DNA of 64,000 nucleotides from a virus (IMGVR_UViG_3300005264_000009:1-64000); one strand, 5' to 3'. Counted from the stretch's first letter, positions 13,491-22,057 are shown. Program-made: numbers and translations. The notes: generated by a model from the letters alone, not told the origin.

Positions 13491-13883
13491 ATGGGGGAAT
13501 TAAAAATAGTAATAGATGATGAGGTTGTAACATTAGATTATATAAATGATAATCAATACAAAGCTGATAATGGTTGTTCTTATTACATTTTTTGTGATTG
13601 TGCTGATGCTGGTGAGTATGTAAAATCATATTATGAAAATATGATTATGACAAGTAAAGATGATTTTATCTGCATTGTCGGGAGAGATACCCTTGTAGAT
13701 TGGGCATTAGGTTTTTATAACAATGGGTTTTGTTCTGTTGATGAATGGCTTGATGACTGGCTAAATAAACCAGAGGATCATTGGGCATCATATGATAATG
13801 AGGAGGTGGAAATTACACGAATGAATAAACATATGAAAGAAGAAATGGATAGTACATCATGTGTTATGTATAGATTTAATTGA
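13491..13883 (+). CDS. hypothetical protein, paralog of the gene at 14303
   Basis: 130 residues. Aligns over its length with the 134-residue protein at 14303: G-(E/N)-L-K at the start, Y-Y-I-F, D-A-G-E, a V-G-x-x-x-L-x-(D/E)-W segment, then D-E-W-L-D-x-W-L-N-x-P-E and a terminal N-K-x-M-x-E-E. Acidic, soluble. Family unknown to me. A promoter lies between the two paralogs, at 13915. Confidence 0.75.
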   Translation: MGELKIVIDDEVVTLDYINDNQYKADNGCSYYIFCDCADAGEYVKSYYENMIMTSKDDFICIVGRDTLVDWALGFYNNGFCSVDEWLDDWLNKPEDHWASYDNEEVEITRMNKHMKEEMDSTSCVMYRFN

Positions 13884-13914
13884 TTATTTTTTTCTGTATT
13901 TATTAAAATAGTGC

Positions 13915-13943
13915 TTGACAAGCCCGTTAAAGTGTGGTATAAC
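13915..13943 (+). promoter_or_regulatory. sigma70-type promoter
   Basis: TTGACA (13915-13920), spacer AGCCCGTTAAAGTGTGG, TATAAC (13938-13943). The same promoter with the identical spacer is found at 14842. A TTTTTTTCTGTATTTATT tract precedes both. Confidence 0.87.
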
Positions 13944-14025
13944 GTAGGTAAACAATAAAACAAAGCAAGTAAACCATTAAACAGAATGCTTATATTGAAT
14001 AAGTATTCAAAAAAGGAGAATGATT

Positions 14026-14310
14026 ATGAAAATTACAGTTGAGTATATGTGTACAGTATGGAAAGAAGTACAAATAGAGTGTACAAAGGAAGAGTTAGAA
14101 AAGTATATAAAAAAAGCAAAAGAAATGAACCCTGCATCAATGTATGGGTTATGCGAAATAATGAACAAAGACTTATATGAAATGGAAACAGAACAAACTG
14201 AAGATTCTGATGAACCATTGTGTGTATCCAAAAGATATAAAAACACAGTGGTTATGTTTGATGAAGAATATGGTGAAATATATACTAATGGAGAAATACA
14301 AAATGGGTAA
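14026..14310 (+). CDS. hypothetical protein
   Basis: 94 residues, ATG 14026 after AAAAGGAGAATGATT. Acidic with a central K-K-A-K-E-M-N-P helix. Not recognised. It overlaps the start of the next gene by eight bases, indicating coupling. Confidence 0.7.
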   Translation: MKITVEYMCTVWKEVQIECTKEELEKYIKKAKEMNPASMYGLCEIMNKDLYEMETEQTEDSDEPLCVSKRYKNTVVMFDEEYGEIYTNGEIQNG

Positions 14311-14707
14311 TTTAAAGTGTGTTTTAGATGATAAAGTCGTATCATTCGAAAAAGTTAATTTTATGAATGATATGTATAAGTGTAGTAATGGTAATAAATA
14401 CTACATTTTTATGAATAATGATGATGCTGGTGAAACCGCAAGAGAATATTATGCTGAAATGGCTGATAAATGCCCTGACGAAATCCTTTCAATGGTAGGT
14501 GTTCGTGCATTAATTGAATGGAGTAGGGGGTGTTCATATGCAGCAGGATGTATCGGTGTAAGTTCATTGGATGAATGGCTTGATTTATGGCTAAACAATC
14601 CAGAGGAACATTTTGCATGTGATGGGGTTGAAATTAATATAGAAAAAATGAATAAAAATATGCAAGAGGAGTTTTGTGGGTTAGAATGTGTTGCTTATAA
14701 GTGTTAA
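14303..14707 (+). CDS. hypothetical protein, paralog of the gene at 13491
   Basis: 134 residues from ATG 14303, the start that aligns with its paralog (M-G-N-L-K). A longer reading to 14177 lies inside the previous gene. Shares the D-A-G-E, (D/E)-E-W-L-D-x-W-L-N-N-P-E-E-H and N-K-N-M-Q-E-E blocks. Function unknown. It is the second example in this window of a promoter, gene and spacer duplicated together. Confidence 0.75.
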   Translation: MGNLKCVLDDKVVSFEKVNFMNDMYKCSNGNKYYIFMNNDDAGETAREYYAEMADKCPDEILSMVGVRALIEWSRGCSYAAGCIGVSSLDEWLDLWLNNPEEHFACDGVEINIEKMNKNMQEEFCGLECVAYKC

Positions 14708-14718
14708 GGAGAATTAAT

Positions 14719-14787
14719 ATGTATATATGGATATTGATAATATTGATATGGGAATATACCAATAGAAAATTTATCTTCGTCTATTAA
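14719..14787 (+). CDS. 22-residue membrane peptide
   Basis: AAGGAGAATTAAT precedes an ATG opening a 22-codon frame: M-Y-I-W-I-L-I-I-L-I-W then a polar end. Hydrophobic enough for one membrane helix. Kept at low confidence because of length. The good ribosome binding site is the main support. Confidence 0.35.
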   Translation: MYIWILIILIWEYTNRKFIFVY

Positions 14788-14841
14788 TTTAATAAATACA
14801 GAAAATATTTTCTTTTTTTCTGTATTTATTAAAAATAGTGC

Positions 14842-14870
14842 TTGACAAGCCCGTTAAAGTGTGGTATAAC
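14842..14870 (+). promoter_or_regulatory. sigma70-type promoter
   Basis: TTGACA (14842-14847), spacer identical to 13915, TATAAC (14865-14870). Confidence 0.87.
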
Positions 14871-14926
14871 GTAGGTAAACAATAAAACAAGGCAATTTAA
14901 AAACTTAATTTTAAAGGGGAATAAAA

Positions 14927-15289
14927 ATGGAAGTAAAAACATTAAAAGCAAGAATAAATGACAAGTGTGAAGAATTAAACATCCAAAATACCAAAATTGA
15001 CACAGATGAGTTTTTGGATAAATTCTTTTATGGAATGGATGAAAAATTAACACCCACAGGCACAAAATATACATTGGAACATTGTTCTATTGAGTGGTTA
15101 GTGGAACGACACATGACACATATTTATGTGTGTATCACAGATGAAAAACCTGAACAGTATTTCACAAACAAACAAACAAAAACATTTGAAAAAGTTTATA
15201 GTTTTTGTGATTATAGTGCAGATGCTATAATAAATGACATAAAAAGTGCGTCAAATGATATGTTAAAAACTATAACTTTTTTAGGGTAA
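14927..15289 (+). CDS. protein with a YSF-YSADAII C-terminal module
   Basis: 120 residues, start after AAAGGGGAATAAAA. The C-terminal third (K-V-Y-S-F-C-D-Y-S-A-D-A-I-I-N-D-I) resembles the ends of the proteins at 20701, 21433 and 61140 (Y-x-F-x-x-Y-x-A-x-D-I-I-x-x-I/L). The N-terminal half is charged and helical. A recurring phage domain of unknown function. Confidence 0.65.
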   Translation: MEVKTLKARINDKCEELNIQNTKIDTDEFLDKFFYGMDEKLTPTGTKYTLEHCSIEWLVERHMTHIYVCITDEKPEQYFTNKQTKTFEKVYSFCDYSADAIINDIKSASNDMLKTITFLG

Positions 15290-15302
15290 GGAGTGTAATA
15301 AA

Positions 15303-15479
15303 ATGGCAAAAAAGAAAAAAATAAAAGTAGAAAAAAAGACAAGATGTGTGTCATTACCAAAAGAACTTGAAAAAAATATTATTGTACAGGCAAGAAAAGA
15401 AAGGTTACGAAAAGCAAAATTCATAACCGAGGTAATGACAAAATATTTAAAATGGAGGATTGAAAAAAATGGGAAGTAA
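15303..15479 (+). CDS. ribbon-helix-helix DNA-binding protein (candidate)
   Basis: 58 residues: a very basic N-terminus (MAKKKKIKVEKK), a short strand T-R-C-V-S-L-P-K-E-L, then two helices (EKNIIVQARKER and KAKFITEVMTKYL). This is the MetJ/Arc/CopG layout. It overlaps the next gene, itself a likely ribbon-helix-helix protein, by 11 bases. The pair may form homo- or heterodimeric regulators. Confidence 0.6.
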   Translation: MAKKKKIKVEKKTRCVSLPKELEKNIIVQARKERLRKAKFITEVMTKYLKWRIEKNGK

Positions 15480-15645
15480 AAAAAAATATAATTATTTTAA
15501 GACTATGGTAACTTTACCGAATGAGTTACATGAAGAGTTAGAATTGGTGGCAATCGAAAAAGACATATCTGTATCAAAGGTGGTACAGAATGTTTTAAAA
15601 AAATATATTAAAAAACAAAACAAAAAGGAGAATCAAAATGGCTAA
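15469..15645 (+). CDS. ribbon-helix-helix DNA-binding protein (candidate)
   Basis: 58 residues from ATG 15469, ten bases after GGAGG. The TTG at 15460 is too close. Basic start, strand F-K-T-M-V-T-L-P-N-E-L, then helices ELVAIEKDISV and SKVVQNVLKKYIKK. Same architecture and same length as its upstream partner, so likely a diverged tandem duplicate. Overlaps the next gene by eight bases. Confidence 0.65.
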   Translation: MGSKKKYNYFKTMVTLPNELHEELELVAIEKDISVSKVVQNVLKKYIKKQNKKENQNG

Positions 15646-16009
15646 GAAAACAGATGTAAAAGTGTTAAGTGGTGATCAAGCAGCATTATTAAGTGAAGGC
15701 TGTAAACTTAATGCACAAAAAAAAGCGATAGAGGCAAGATTGAAAGAGATAAAAAGTGAAATGAAGATCAATAAAATAGGTACATACACTAATAAGGCAA
15801 ATGATAAGGTAGTAATTAGTGAAGTACAAAATTATTCACCAGTCGATCCGAAATTACTTTTTAAATATATGAGAGAAAACAAAATGACAAAACATTATTG
15901 GTCTTGTGTAAAAGTACAACTGACACCATTAAAAAAGCAAATAGCTGAAAGTAAATACAATAAATGGAGAAATAAATTGGATATAACTTTTAAATGGGCT
16001 TTTAAATAA
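15638..16009 (+). CDS. hypothetical DNA-processing-associated protein
   Basis: 123 residues: a helical N-terminus with coiled-coil character (residues 22-45, QKKAIEARLKEIKSEM), then a compact domain with Y-S-P-V-D-P-K-L-L-F-K-Y-M and W-S-C-V-K-V-Q-L-T-P-L-K. I recall similar small phage proteins near replication genes without assigned function. Coupled to the two ribbon-helix-helix genes. Confidence 0.6.
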   Translation: MAKKTDVKVLSGDQAALLSEGCKLNAQKKAIEARLKEIKSEMKINKIGTYTNKANDKVVISEVQNYSPVDPKLLFKYMRENKMTKHYWSCVKVQLTPLKKQIAESKYNKWRNKLDITFKWAFK

Positions 16010-16027
16010 AATAAATAGGGGGGAGTT

Positions 16028-16309
16028 ATGAGAACATTTCTATGTTCGTCAGACAAAAGTTTTGGTGCATGTACCCATAAAATTTATCGCATCAAAAATA
16101 ATCAACTCATTTATTTGGGTGAAAATAAAGTCAATACAGCCAGTATGAGGGGGTTTGACCATGAAACAGGTATATGGTTGGTAAAAAACAAATATATACC
16201 CAAAACGTGGATGACTGATGCTGGTTATATAGATTACAAAAAATATAGAAGTTTATATGGAGATGAAAAGGCGGAAAATCTATATAACATTATTGTTTTA
16301 GGAGGTTAA
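16028..16309 (+). CDS. hypothetical protein
   Basis: 93 residues with a strong GGGGGGAGTT ribosome binding site. Basic and Tyr-rich, no membrane segment, ends with a hydrophobic strand N-I-I-V-L-G-G. No domain recognised. The next gene begins two bases after its stop. Confidence 0.65.
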   Translation: MRTFLCSSDKSFGACTHKIYRIKNNQLIYLGENKVNTASMRGFDHETGIWLVKNKYIPKTWMTDAGYIDYKKYRSLYGDEKAENLYNIIVLGG

Positions 16310-16311
16310 AT

Positions 16312-16476
16312 ATGATTATAATTGATATTATTATTGTATTACTTTTAAACTTATTTTTTCCAGATGAAAAAAATAAAAAACAAGGCAATGGGGAGGGTGA
16401 TTTTATATTCTTTAATGAAGTAAGAAATTCATTTGAAAATCATCAAGAATTTATGGCTGATAATCCAGATTGGTAA
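16312..16476 (+). CDS. small membrane-anchored protein
   Basis: 54 residues after TTAGGAGGTTAAAT. Residues 1-16 are a hydrophobic anchor (IIIDIIIVLLLNLFF) and the rest is polar and acidic. It is the same size class as other tiny membrane peptides here (1655, 4177, 14719, 59762). Function unknown. Confidence 0.55.
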   Translation: MIIIDIIIVLLLNLFFPDEKNKKQGNGEGDFIFFNEVRNSFENHQEFMADNPDW

Positions 16477-16517
16477 AAACTTATAACATTATAAAATTTA
16501 AATTGGGAGATTATATT

Positions 16518-17189
16518 ATGAATGAGAAAGAAATTAAAAAAGTACAATTAAAGAATGGTGAAAAGTATTTTAGAATACAAAGAAATTCTGAATATAATGG
16601 GGATAAAAGACCAACTTGTCTTGTTGTAGGAAAACCCATTACAATACCATTCCTTCCAGAGTACAAATTTTTTACACAAAGAACTGAAAAGGGTTTATGG
16701 TCATTATCGGAAGTATCAACAGGATTGAGTCTGATAAGGAACAAAGATAAAAGAAAAGAATTAATTGACTCATTTAAAAAACATGTGGATACATGTACAA
16801 TAAAACGTTTTAAAGAGTTAGTAAAAAAAGCAAAAAAAGTAGATGAATACATAAACGATGTAGCAAGAATAAAAAAAGAAAAAGAAATTCTACCTTATGT
16901 TCTTATTACAAATAAGATAGATGTGTCTGTAATGAATAATAATGATAAACTTAATGTACAGGCATGTCTTGTTATCTTTAATGATTATAAAGAATTTACA
17001 TTTATTGTGTATAAAACTGATAATAGAAAATGGTGTTGTTATGAATACAAAACAGGTTTATCCGTATCATCATGGGGTGGTACAAGAAAAGGATGCATAA
17101 ATAACACACTCGAAAAGTTTGCAAAAATGCCAAACATACGTAAAACAATTTTATCAGCACATAAAGATTGTGAAATTTTAAATAAATAA
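16518..17189 (+). CDS. hypothetical protein
   Basis: 223 residues. ATG 16518 follows TTGGGAGATTATATT. The longer frame from 16470 lacks a ribosome binding site. Two related-looking halves each contain a strand set with (R/K)-G-L-W-S-L-S-E-V-S-T-G-L-S and R-K-W-C-C-Y-E-Y-K-T-G-L-S-V-S, so it may be an internal duplication of an about 90-residue domain. Basic. No known family. Confidence 0.65.
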   Translation: MNEKEIKKVQLKNGEKYFRIQRNSEYNGDKRPTCLVVGKPITIPFLPEYKFFTQRTEKGLWSLSEVSTGLSLIRNKDKRKELIDSFKKHVDTCTIKRFKELVKKAKKVDEYINDVARIKKEKEILPYVLITNKIDVSVMNNNDKLNVQACLVIFNDYKEFTFIVYKTDNRKWCCYEYKTGLSVSSWGGTRKGCINNTLEKFAKMPNIRKTILSAHKDCEILNK

Positions 17190-17212
17190 AAAAAATAAAC
17201 AATAAACCATAT

Positions 17213-17244
17213 GTTGATTTTACACTTATAAATGTAAAATCAGC
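17213..17244 (+). promoter_or_regulatory. intergenic hairpin
   Basis: GTTGATTTTACA (17213-17224), loop CTTATAAA, TGTAAAATCAGC (17233-17244). Twelve base pairs with one G-U. No T-run, 20 bases before the ATG at 17265. Confidence 0.45.
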
Positions 17245-17264
17245 ATAAAACTTAGGAGGATAAA

Positions 17265-17582
17265 ATGAATATTGATACTTTACCATATATAGATGATTTA
17301 CCTGATCATTTTGATGAATTTGAAGACTTTTTAAGTACACATTTTAAAATTAATATTGATAAAGAGTTTCTTATTTATATAGTAGAAATGCAACAAATAT
17401 TGCAAAATATTCATTATGGAAATTTACGTGCAGAAGTTGTTTTTGATATATTAAAAGAAAATTTAGAGTCAGAATATGGTGTTGAATGTTCTTTCTTTAT
17501 AAATGCTATTGACACACAATTTTATATTAATGGTGATAGTGTTTATAGTGCTGATGATATTTTAAATTGCATACAAAATTAA
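17265..17582 (+). CDS. hypothetical acidic protein
   Basis: 105 residues, very acidic (many Asp and Glu in the first 50), ribosome binding site TTAGGAGGATAAA. The acidic helical pattern is seen in some phage DNA-mimic or inhibitor proteins, but there is no direct support. Followed after ten bases by a zinc-type gene. Confidence 0.65.
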   Translation: MNIDTLPYIDDLPDHFDEFEDFLSTHFKINIDKEFLIYIVEMQQILQNIHYGNLRAEVVFDILKENLESEYGVECSFFINAIDTQFYINGDSVYSADDILNCIQN

Positions 17583-17592
17583 GGACTTAATT

Positions 17593-18039
17593 ATGGAAAA
17601 TTTATCTGTTATACATGAGCGATATTCAGGAGCAACAGTAATTGAAATGAGTTGTTATAAAGATGCAACTGATGAAGAAAAAGAAATGTTCTTTGATTTT
17701 GCTACTTTATGTGGTGGTCATAGCAAACTGTTTACAGGTGGTGTATTTACAAATGATACTAATTCTAATTTTATGATAGCACGTTATCGTATAAATGATG
17801 ATGGTAAAAAAGAAGTAGTTAGTGATATAACATTACAAAGTGGTGGTGATATTGGTGATGATATTTGTTGTAATCAATGTGGAGATCCTTTTAAATATGG
17901 ACATTTCCCATCAGGTATTGCTGTTTTAGATGTTCTTTTTTACGATAATACTAATAAAAATTTTTTAAATAGTATGGTTGGCGATGTTGTACAATGTTCA
18001 CGTTGTGGTGATTATTGTGCTTATGTAATAAAAAAATAA
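17593..18039 (+). CDS. zinc-ribbon protein next to radical SAM gene
   Basis: 148 residues. The C-terminal half has C-C-N-Q-C-G and C-S-R-C-G about 45 residues apart, typical of a zinc ribbon split by a beta domain. The N-terminus has a CGGH loop. It lies 21 bases before a radical SAM enzyme, and the two may be one functional unit (substrate or carrier protein plus enzyme), but this is only inferred from position. Confidence 0.65.
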   Translation: MENLSVIHERYSGATVIEMSCYKDATDEEKEMFFDFATLCGGHSKLFTGGVFTNDTNSNFMIARYRINDDGKKEVVSDITLQSGGDIGDDICCNQCGDPFKYGHFPSGIAVLDVLFYDNTNKNFLNSMVGDVVQCSRCGDYCAYVIKK

Positions 18040-18060
18040 GTATATACTTGGGAGATAATT

Positions 18061-18762
18061 ATGAAACAAAATATTGGTAATTTAATCATAGAAGTAACAA
18101 GAGATTGTAATTTAGAATGTGAACATTGCTTGCGTGGTGATAAACAAAAAATGGATATGTGTGAAGAATATGTAACATCAATGTTTTCACAATTAGAAAG
18201 AATAAATGTATTAACTTTAACAGGTGGTGAACCAGCATTAAGAATTTACAAAATAAAAATGATTCTCGAAAAAGCAAAAGAGTATAACGTAGAAATAGGT
18301 AATTTTTATATGGCAACAAATGGAACAGTTCAATCAATGGAGTTTATTAAAACACTAATTGACTTGTATGAATATTGTGATGATAATGAAATAACAAACG
18401 TTGTTATATCAAATGATTGTATGCATCAAGACGAAGAAGCTATTTATGAAAATAAATTAAAAGTATTAAGATTTGTAAATGATAAGTATAAAGAATTTAT
18501 TTATGATCCTTTTAAAATAAATATTATAAATGAGGGTTATGGTGCAAATTGGAATGGAAAAGATTTTAAATATATAAAATTAGATATGTATGATAATAAA
18601 GATGACTTTTTAAATGATGCTAATTTTTATTTAAACTGTAAAGGTAATGTTCTTCTTAATTGTGATTTTAGTTATGAATCACAAGATGATCCTGAACTTA
18701 TTTTTTGTAAAGTAAATGATTTTAGTGAAAAAATAAATGAGGTAGAATATGAAGATACTTAA
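18061..18762 (+). CDS. radical SAM protein
   Basis: 233 residues. Begins with the radical SAM cluster motif C16-N-L-E-C20-E-H-C23 followed by L-T-L-T-G-G-E-P (GGEP, SAM binding) near residue 57. The rest fits a shortened TIM barrel. There is no obvious C-terminal SPASM cluster, though C at about 198 and 205 remain. Substrate unknown. Phage radical SAM proteins have been linked to base modification or antiviral-type chemistry, but neither is shown here. It overlaps the membrane protein that follows by 14 bases. Confidence 0.85.
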   Translation: MKQNIGNLIIEVTRDCNLECEHCLRGDKQKMDMCEEYVTSMFSQLERINVLTLTGGEPALRIYKIKMILEKAKEYNVEIGNFYMATNGTVQSMEFIKTLIDLYEYCDDNEITNVVISNDCMHQDEEAIYENKLKVLRFVNDKYKEFIYDPFKINIINEGYGANWNGKDFKYIKLDMYDNKDDFLNDANFYLNCKGNVLLNCDFSYESQDDPELIFCKVNDFSEKINEVEYEDT

Positions 18763-18973
18763 TATATTTACTATTATAGAATTAATTAATGTTTTTATGA
18801 TATTGAATCCATTAAGTTTTCTTTTACTTTTTATTATTCTAAAAGTAAAAAAAGACAAGAATAAAGATGAAAAATTTGTGTTAAAAACATTATGTTGTGT
18901 AACAACTTTTCTTTTTCTTCTTAGTATTCATTATTTTATGTCAACTAATAATATTATAAAAGGGTGGGATTAA
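18749..18973 (+). CDS. two-helix membrane protein
   Basis: 74 residues. Hydrophobic stretches at about residues 5-33 and 48-64 flank a charged loop (KVKKDKNKDEK). Translation probably couples to the radical SAM gene (14-base overlap) and continues to the helicase, whose ATG follows its stop directly. No family. Confidence 0.6.
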   Translation: MKILNIFTIIELINVFMILNPLSFLLLFIILKVKKDKNKDEKFVLKTLCCVTTFLFLLSIHYFMSTNNIIKGWD

Positions 18974-20311
18974 ATGATAAAACTACATATTGAAGATGGT
19001 GCTTATTGGTATAACCTGCCATTAAAAGTACAGAAAAAAATAGAAAAGGATTTAACATTTAAAAATCCAACATACGAAAAAATGATAAAACAAGGAAAGT
19101 ATATAAATGCAAGTATTGCCCCTGAACTATACTTTTTTAATTGTGAAGGTAAAAATTATTATACACCAAAGGGTTATATATTCTTTTTAAAACGCTTTTT
19201 AGATAAACAAGGGGTAAAGGTATTGATAAACGACAAATCAGCTTTATTTAACCCTTTAAAGCTTAAATTTAACGGTACACTTAGAGACTATCAAGAACAA
19301 GCTGTAAAAGATCTGACTTCCTATCCAGTAGGAATGCTTCAAGCATTAACTGGAGGAGGAAAAACATTTACATCAATAGGTGTAATAGCAAAAATAAAAC
19401 AACCAACATTAATTATTGTTCATTCAAAAGAGTTACTATATCAATGGAGAGATGAGATAAAAAAAGTTTTAGACTTTGATTGTGGTTTATTAGGTGATGG
19501 GTGTAATGATGTACAGAAAATAACAGTTGGAATTATAAATACTGTTGAAAAAAACATAGATAAATTACACAATAAATTTGGAATGATAATTGTTGACGAA
19601 GTACATAAAACGGGTGGTAACAGGTATTATAAGACATTACCACAATTTACAGCAAAATATATGTATGGTGTTTCTGCCACACCATATCGACAGGATGGTT
19701 TAACTCATGTATTATCAGCATTATTTGGAAATAAAATAAAGATTGATGAAAAGCATTTAAGAAAAAAGGGTTATGTTTTAACTCCTGATATTCATAGAGT
19801 TTATACAAATTTTCATTATATGTTTACCAATGATTATACAAAAATGATTACTGCATTATGTGAAGATGAAAATAGAAATGTACTTATTGCAAGAACGATC
19901 TATGCTGATTTTAAAAAACATAAACAACCCATTATTGTAGTATCTGATAGAACAAAACATTTGGAAAGAATACAAGAAAAATTAATGATGGAAAGTTCCT
20001 TACTTACAGGGAAAACACCTAAAAAAGAAAGGGTAGAAATAACAAGAAAATTAAAAAACAATGAGTGTAAAGTTTTATTTAGTACATTAAGTTTAATTGC
20101 AGAGGGTTTTGATGCACCTAATTTATCAGCACTATTTATGGGAACGCCTATAAAATTTGCTGGTAGATTGTTACAGTCAGGAGGTAGAATTTTAAGACCA
20201 GCAGATGGTGCTAACCCAAGAGTTTATGATTTTAGAGATAATAATGTAAATGTTTTAAAATATTCTGGTTATGCAAGGGATAAAGTTTATTCTAAAGAAT
20301 GGGGTAAATAA
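18974..20311 (+). CDS. SF2 DNA helicase (UvsW/XPB-like)
   Basis: 445 residues, the usual length for a phage UvsW-type helicase. An N-terminal about 95-residue domain is followed by motif Q region R-D-Y-Q-E-Q-A-V, Walker A T-G-G-G-K-T (residue 126 region), motif II D-E-V-H, motif III S-A-T-P-Y-R, and motif VI region Q-S-G-G-R-I-L-R-P. Such helicases remodel recombination and replication intermediates (branch migration, R-loop unwinding). It sits away from the main replication block, between the radical SAM gene and Cys-rich genes. Confidence 0.9.
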   Translation: MIKLHIEDGAYWYNLPLKVQKKIEKDLTFKNPTYEKMIKQGKYINASIAPELYFFNCEGKNYYTPKGYIFFLKRFLDKQGVKVLINDKSALFNPLKLKFNGTLRDYQEQAVKDLTSYPVGMLQALTGGGKTFTSIGVIAKIKQPTLIIVHSKELLYQWRDEIKKVLDFDCGLLGDGCNDVQKITVGIINTVEKNIDKLHNKFGMIIVDEVHKTGGNRYYKTLPQFTAKYMYGVSATPYRQDGLTHVLSALFGNKIKIDEKHLRKKGYVLTPDIHRVYTNFHYMFTNDYTKMITALCEDENRNVLIARTIYADFKKHKQPIIVVSDRTKHLERIQEKLMMESSLLTGKTPKKERVEITRKLKNNECKVLFSTLSLIAEGFDAPNLSALFMGTPIKFAGRLLQSGGRILRPADGANPRVYDFRDNNVNVLKYSGYARDKVYSKEWGK

Positions 20312-20312
20312 A

Positions 20313-20699
20313 ATGAATAAAATTGCACCATACATACAAAGAATAATTGATTGTGAAACATGTGTATTTCACTTTGATTGTGAAACATGCCTAACATATA
20401 ATAAAATTTTTGATTGGCATACTTATTATAAAAATGAAAAAAATATAATAATAAAAAAAGTTTTTCGCAAAAGTTTAGACTATGTAGCATATGACACAAA
20501 AGTTAGATACGTAATAGGCACACCAACTTGTAATAATTGTAGAGTGAGAAATAGAAAAATATGTTTTTCTTGCTTTGAGTATGAACATTATTTATTTGAT
20601 TGGTGTTTAATTTGTTTAAAGAAACATACAAATAGATGTAATTTCTGTACACACTTATGTTTCTTTATTGGTGATTTTATTTATTCTAAAGGAGATTAA
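20313..20699 (+). CDS. Cys-rich protein
   Basis: 128 residues from ATG 20313, directly after the helicase stop. About fifteen cysteines arranged in pairs: CETC twice at the N-terminus (a duplicated phrase), then CNNC, CFSC, CLIC, CNFC. Probably binds several zinc ions. Role unknown. It could be a nucleic-acid-binding partner of the helicase, given the position. Confidence 0.7.
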   Translation: MNKIAPYIQRIIDCETCVFHFDCETCLTYNKIFDWHTYYKNEKNIIIKKVFRKSLDYVAYDTKVRYVIGTPTCNNCRVRNRKICFSCFEYEHYLFDWCLICLKKHTNRCNFCTHLCFFIGDFIYSKGD

Positions 20700-20700
20700 A

Positions 20701-21366
20701 ATGTTAAAAACAATCGCAGAAGTAAAATCCATTTTGGCAAGTGATGCACCATATTACAAAGATTATAAGTATATTAAACATTGTATTAAAACATACTTAG
20801 ATCATAATCAAGGTTCATTATCATTTACTGAAACTGCAATGCGTCATACAGGTTACGATTTTCCATCACCAGTTGTAGAAGCTGTATATATGGCAATCGG
20901 GTCAAGAACAGAAATAAGCGAAATTAAAGATTATACATTTGAAGGATTAATGATAAAAGAAAAAAGAAAAAAGGATAAAAAAAGAATTAATGATGGTCTT
21001 TTAAAATTAGCAAAAGAAAAAAAGGATGAAAAAAGAATTAAGGCTGAAATAAATGATGGTCTTTTAAAATTTATGAATGAACAAAATAATATAATAAAAA
21101 ACAATAAAGAACAAACAGAAAAGGTATTAACAAACTATTTTATGGGTTATGATGCGGTGGAGTATTCTGACAAAACTTTAGGTTATCAATTAAACCCACA
21201 AATGGTTATTTTAACTAAAATAAAAGAAACAGAACTTAAATGTTCATTTGTTTTTATTGGAACTAATGTAATGAAACAAAAAGTATATACTTTCGTGAAT
21301 TATACAGCAGAAGATATTATAAAAAGTTTACATGAACAGATTTGTAATGTATTACAAGTGTTGTGA
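20701..21366 (+). CDS. protein with the YSF-type C-terminal module
   Basis: 221 residues. ATG 20701 follows AAAGGAGATTAAA. The N-terminal domain is about 80 residues. A charged linker contains two copies of K-R-I-N-D-G-L-L-K-like segments. The C-terminal about 95-residue module (K-E-Q-T-E-K-V-L ... V-Y-T-F-V-N-Y-T-A-E-D-I-I) is shared with the next protein and the one at 61140. Unknown function. Confidence 0.7.
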   Translation: MLKTIAEVKSILASDAPYYKDYKYIKHCIKTYLDHNQGSLSFTETAMRHTGYDFPSPVVEAVYMAIGSRTEISEIKDYTFEGLMIKEKRKKDKKRINDGLLKLAKEKKDEKRIKAEINDGLLKFMNEQNNIIKNNKEQTEKVLTNYFMGYDAVEYSDKTLGYQLNPQMVILTKIKETELKCSFVFIGTNVMKQKVYTFVNYTAEDIIKSLHEQICNVLQVL

Positions 21367-21432
21367 TTTATAAGTTGTATTATGATAGTAGCAAGAACAG
21401 AAATAAACAAAATTTAAAGAGGATAATTAATT

Positions 21433-21918
21433 ATGATTGAATTTTTTGAATGTTTTAAAAGCAATAAAAATGATATTAATGATACATTAAAAGAAGTGAA
21501 AAGGAGTAAAACACGTATGAATAAAAGTGTAAAAAAAGGTCATATATTTGGAGGCTTAATGGCAAAAAAAATGATGGATGAGGAACAAAGAATTGATGAT
21601 GAAATAAAAGGGGGGTTTTTTAACTTTATAAACGAAAAAAAACATATAGTAAATAAAAATAAAGAACAAACGGAAAGTGCATTAAAAGTTTACTTTCAAG
21701 GATATAAAGGGGTGGAACATAAAGATAGAAATATAGTTTATAGTGTGCCTACACTTAACATACATATTGCAATGAGAATAAATCCTTCGGAACTTACATG
21801 TGTATTTGAATGTCCTAATTATAATAAGTCAAAAACATACAACTTCTTACATTATACAGCCGAAGATATTATAAGAAACATACATAAACAAATTTGTGAA
21901 TTATTAAAAATAAAATAA
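21433..21918 (+). CDS. protein with the YSF-type C-terminal module
   Basis: 161 residues, a paralog of the upstream protein. It has a shorter N-terminus with a G-x-F-N-F-I-N-E linker motif and then K-E-Q-T-E-S-A-L ... T-Y-N-F-L-H-Y-T-A-E-D-I-I-R-N-I-H. The two genes are probably a tandem duplication with N-terminal replacement. Confidence 0.7.
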   Translation: MIEFFECFKSNKNDINDTLKEVKRSKTRMNKSVKKGHIFGGLMAKKMMDEEQRIDDEIKGGFFNFINEKKHIVNKNKEQTESALKVYFQGYKGVEHKDRNIVYSVPTLNIHIAMRINPSELTCVFECPNYNKSKTYNFLHYTAEDIIRNIHKQICELLKIK

Positions 21919-21926
21919 TAAAACTG

Positions 21927-21955
21927 TTGACTTTTTATTAAAAGTGTAGTAGAGT
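21927..21955 (+). promoter_or_regulatory. sigma70-type promoter
   Basis: TTGACT (21927-21932), 17 bases, TAGAGT (21950-21955). The weaker -10 is partly offset by the conserved AAAAGTGTAG before it. Drives the structured leader at 21963. Confidence 0.7.
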
Positions 21956-21962
21956 CTTATTC

Positions 21963-22057
21963 AAAGTGATTGGAGCAGTTTTGCAAACTGTTTTTGATTT
22001 CCCTGATCAAATATCTTCAATCACTTTACAAATTCAGGGAATTAAATATTCAGGGAA
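21963..22057 (+). promoter_or_regulatory. structured 5' leader with nested hairpin and possible pseudoknot
   Basis: Outer stem AAAGTGATTG (21963-21972) with CAATCACTTT (22018-22027). Inner hairpin CAGTTT-TGC-AAACTG (21976-21990). Loop segment TTCCCTGA (21999-22006) can pair with TCAGGGAA present twice downstream (22034, 22050), close to the GAGGGAG ribosome binding site of the gene at 22078. Confidence 0.6.
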
